Program-made: the position numbers and the translations under genes
Part shown: positions 8,347 to 10,436 of the stretch, in pieces
How the letters are laid out: every line of letters starts with the position of its first letter
Position numbering within the stretch: position 1 is the first letter of the stretch
NCBI GenBank assembly: GCA_005888515.1
Contig: VAZR01000239.1
Location: 1-10,436 of the forward strand
Length of the DNA: 10,436 nucleotides
Origin: Alphaproteobacteria bacterium
Lineage (GTDB): Bacteria; Pseudomonadota; Alphaproteobacteria; ATCC43930; CGMCC-115725
Reading direction: 5' to 3'
Notes under the pieces: model-generated
Seen by the model: the letters and a program-made list of their open reading frames with translations, nothing else
Database searches by the model: none
Told to the model about the DNA's origin: nothing

Positions 8347-8835
8347 ATGAAGTTTGCTATCGCCGCCGCAGCCGGGGTGCTGCTGGCCGGAATGGGTTGG
8401 CTCCAGCCGGCCGCGGCACAAGGCTTGCCGCAGGGTTCGTATCTGCGCAGCTGTACCGGCGCCGGGTTGCACGGCGACACGCTGGTTGCGACCTGTCGCC
8501 GGCCGGATGGACGCGAGCAACGGAGTTCGCTCGCCGATGTGCGCCGCTGCGTTGGCGACATCGGCAACAACAACGGCAATCTGCACTGCAACTATGGCGG
8601 CGGTCAGGCCGGGCCGCCGCCGGGTTACGGCGAGCGCCGGGGGGAGCCGGGGTACGAGCGTCGCGAGTCCGGTTATGGCGGCGACATGCGCGAGCGCTGC
8701 GGCGGGCTGCACCGCGAGGCCGAAGAGCTGCGCATTCGCATGGACCGGGAGTTCAATCCGGTCGAGCGCATGCGGACCGAGGGACGCCTGCGCGAGGTGC
8801 ACGAGCAGGAAGCCCGCGCCGGCTGCCGCCGCTAA
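8347..8835 (+). CDS. Secreted CVNH (cyanovirin-N homology) domain protein with a charged helical tail, paralog 2
   Basis: A 162-residue exported protein, a tandem copy of the gene before it. Signal peptide with AAA at 22-24, then a CVNH unit at 26-81 that aligns without gaps to paralog 1; by eye 37 of 56 mature positions are identical and all four Cys (36, 50, 68, 81) coincide. The C-terminal part differs: a Gly/Arg-rich linker (about 86-114) leads into a charged, probably helical segment of about 45 residues (RERCGGLHREAEELRIRMD onward) with Cys near each end, of a type seen in small periplasmic proteins of Bradyrhizobium relatives. The ATG at 8347 has GGAGGG seven bases upstream. One plausible reading is a shared ligand-binding domain fitted with two different attachment or oligomerisation tails. 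Confidence 0.8.
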   Translation: MKFAIAAAAGVLLAGMGWLQPAAAQGLPQGSYLRSCTGAGLHGDTLVATCRRPDGREQRSSLADVRRCVGDIGNNNGNLHCNYGGGQAGPPPGYGERRGEPGYERRESGYGGDMRERCGGLHREAEELRIRMDREFNPVERMRTEGRLREVHEQEARAGCRR

Positions 8836-9015
8836 GGCGTCTTTCTCGGCCTGAGGCACGACGGCTCGCGGCCTTGCCGGGCCCGGGCTGTCGCGCCGTT
8901 CGCTTCGGTTGCAAAGCTGCGGTGACGGAGTACATTTCGCCGCAGGCTGGATCGCCAGCTGCCCGCTAGCCCGGGCGGCCGGTTGCGCGACGCCGGAGCG
9001 AGGAGGAAACCGTCA

Positions 9016-10296
9016 ATGCTGCCACCGAAGGAAAATGAACTGATCACCCGCGTCGGGGCCGGCACGCCGATGGGCAACGCGATGCGGCGGTACTGGATCC
9101 CCGCCTGCCTGTCATCGGAGATCGCCGAGCCCGACAGCCCGCCGGTGCGCGTCAAGCTGCTCGGCGAGGATCTCGTCGCATTCCGCGACAGCGACGGCCG
9201 GATCGGCCTGATCGAGGAATTCTGCCCGCATCGCCGCGTGTCGCTGTGGTTCGGCCGCAACGAGGAATGCGGGCTCAGATGCGTCTATCACGGCTGGAAA
9301 TTTGACATCGAAGGCAATTGCGTCGATCAGCTCAACGAGCCTCCGGAGCATCAGTTCAAGCAGCACATTCACATCACGGCCTATCCGACGGTCGAGCTCG
9401 GCGGTCTCGTCTGGGCCTATCTCGGCCCGGCCGACAAGATGCCGGCGCCGCCGAAATTCGCCTGGACGCAAGTCCCGCCGGAGCGCCGGCATGTCTCCAA
9501 GGTCATCGAGGAATGCAACTGGCTGCAGGCCTTGGAGGGCGGCATCGACACCTCGCACGCGCCGATCCTGCATCGCCTCTTAACCGACAATTCGACGCGC
9601 GGCGGCATCAAGCCGTCGAGCCCGTTCGTGCGCGGCAAGGCGCCCAACCTCGTCGTCGACGTTACCGATTACGGCTATCTCTACGCCGGCATCCGGCCGC
9701 TCGGCGATGCGGAGGTGCACATCCGCACCTATCATTTCGTCATGCCATTCCATCAGATCCGCCCGTCGCGTTCGGATTCGGGGATTCCGTGCGATGCTGG
9801 CCACATCTGGGTCCCGATGGATGACTACAACTGCATGGTCTACAACTGGATGTACTCGACGACCGACGCGCCGCTGACCGAGGAAGATCGGCGGGAATAC
9901 GGCATCGGCAACGGGCCCGATTTTGTCGACCAGACGACCTTCCGCTCGAAGCAGAACCGGTCGAACAATTACGGGATCAATCGCGAGGTGCAGCGGACCG
10001 AGAGCTTCACCGGGATCGACGGCATCAACCAGCAGGACCGCGCGCTACAGGAAAGTATGGGGCCGATTGTCGACCGATCGAAGGAGCATCTCGGCCCCGG
10101 CGACAAGGCGATCGGCCAGGCGCGGCGCATGTTGCGCCAGGCGGTAAAGACGGTCGACGCGGGCGGCACGCCGGACGGCACCGGCACCAGCTACTACCAT
10201 ATCCGGGCCGGCGAGGAGGTGTTGCCGCGCGACGCCGACTGGCGGGCCGAGCTGGCGCCCGACATCACCCAGGAGAAGATCCTCCAGACGGTGTAG
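9016..10296 (+). CDS. Rieske non-heme iron oxygenase alpha subunit, phthalate 4,5-dioxygenase-like
   Basis: Terminal oxygenase of an aromatic-ring hydroxylating system. The 426-residue product has an N-terminal Rieske domain with [2Fe-2S] ligands Cys70-x-His72 and Cys89-x2-His92 (FCPHRR...CVYHGW), and a catalytic domain with the mononuclear iron motif GGIDTSHAPILH: Asp178 as the likely electron bridge and His181 and His186 as ligands. Length and the GRNEECGLRCVYHGWKFD and QALEGGID blocks match the phthalate dioxygenase class (group I, homo-oligomeric alpha). The ATG at 9016 is chosen for the GAGGAGG about ten bases upstream; an earlier in-frame ATG at 8983 adds 11 unlike residues. No reductase or ferredoxin gene is in the window, so electrons must come from elsewhere. 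The substrate is unknown; related enzymes also act on non-phthalate aromatics. Confidence 0.92.
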   Translation: MLPPKENELITRVGAGTPMGNAMRRYWIPACLSSEIAEPDSPPVRVKLLGEDLVAFRDSDGRIGLIEEFCPHRRVSLWFGRNEECGLRCVYHGWKFDIEGNCVDQLNEPPEHQFKQHIHITAYPTVELGGLVWAYLGPADKMPAPPKFAWTQVPPERRHVSKVIEECNWLQALEGGIDTSHAPILHRLLTDNSTRGGIKPSSPFVRGKAPNLVVDVTDYGYLYAGIRPLGDAEVHIRTYHFVMPFHQIRPSRSDSGIPCDAGHIWVPMDDYNCMVYNWMYSTTDAPLTEEDRREYGIGNGPDFVDQTTFRSKQNRSNNYGINREVQRTESFTGIDGINQQDRALQESMGPIVDRSKEHLGPGDKAIGQARRMLRQAVKTVDAGGTPDGTGTSYYHIRAGEEVLPRDADWRAELAPDITQEKILQTV

Positions 10297-10299
10297 TCT

Positions 10300-10430
10300 C
10301 GCAAACCCCGGTTCCGCCTATTAATCGTAGGGCGGAAGAGCGCAGCGTGTTCCGCCGCCCGACGACACGATCTCCGGCGGAATGCGCCTCGCTTTTCCGC
10401 CCTACGCGCTGATCACGTCGTGGGTTTGCG
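10300..10430. repeat. Nested intergenic palindrome (REP-like), fourth type, after the Rieske oxygenase gene
   Basis: A perfect 12-bp inverted pair, CGTAGGGCGGAA (10326-10337) with TTCCGCCCTACG (10395-10406), bounds the core. Each half also folds on itself: GGCGGAA 10331-10337 with TTCCGCC 10350-10356, and 10376-10382 with 10395-10401. A further outer pair, CGCAAACCC (10300-10308) with GGGTTTGCG (10422-10430), encloses the whole, starting four bases after the oxygenase stop. The GTAGGGCGGA core is a common proteobacterial intergenic repeat. It may protect or end the oxygenase mRNA; no T-run is seen. Confidence 0.78.
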
Positions 10431-10436
10431 TCGGCA

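Noticed and set aside
8836..9015. A gene or strong promoter between the second CVNH gene and the Rieske oxygenase
   Set aside because: Only a weak TTGCAA-16-TACATT pair (8909-8936) and the oxygenase ribosome site were found; no convincing coding frame on either strand.

Overview
The window looks like chromosomal DNA from an alphaproteobacterium, most likely of the Hyphomicrobiales (Bradyrhizobium/Xanthobacteraceae side). Three things point there: high GC with strong G/C bias at third codon positions, a succinate dehydrogenase cluster ordered sdhC-sdhD-sdhA, and several families of nested intergenic palindromes of the kind common in that order. No phage, IS element, CRISPR array, tRNA or rRNA was seen.

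Layout. Positions 154-2703 (minus strand) hold the succinate dehydrogenase operon sdhC-sdhD-sdhA behind a good TTGACA promoter. sdhB would lie beyond the left edge, past a palindromic repeat. sdhC is broken: its first codons and its second half are in different frames, and the conserved quinone-site segment between them is missing. Positions 2956-3914 (minus) hold an HpcH/HpaI-type class II aldolase followed, with an ATGA overlap, by an undescribed 54-residue reading frame and then a hairpin plus T-run terminator. A small secreted protein gene (4098-4316, plus) is divergent from the aldolase. Next come a relic of an isochorismatase-family hydrolase (4365-4466, minus) and a cysQ-like 3'(2'),5'-bisphosphate nucleotidase (4498-5271, minus). 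A large xanthine-dehydrogenase-family molybdenum subunit (5444-7705, minus) follows; it has no FAD or iron-sulfur partner nearby and lacks a block normally present just before its MEPR motif.

The right third (7853-10296, plus) carries two tandem paralogous secreted CVNH (cyanovirin-N homology) proteins with matching upstream regions and different C-terminal tails, then a phthalate-dioxygenase-like Rieske oxygenase alpha subunit without a visible reductase. A palindromic repeat closes the window.

How it fits together. Complex II is central metabolism. The aldolase, molybdenum hydroxylase and Rieske oxygenase suggest a scattered catabolic repertoire for aromatic or heterocyclic compounds, but they are separate transcription units and no single pathway is shown. 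The main points for a second look are the two internal losses of similar estimated size in sdhC and the molybdenum hydroxylase, the hidden 54-codon gene coupled to the aldolase, the isochorismatase relic and the duplicated CVNH genes. Comparisons with protein families are from memory, not from a search.
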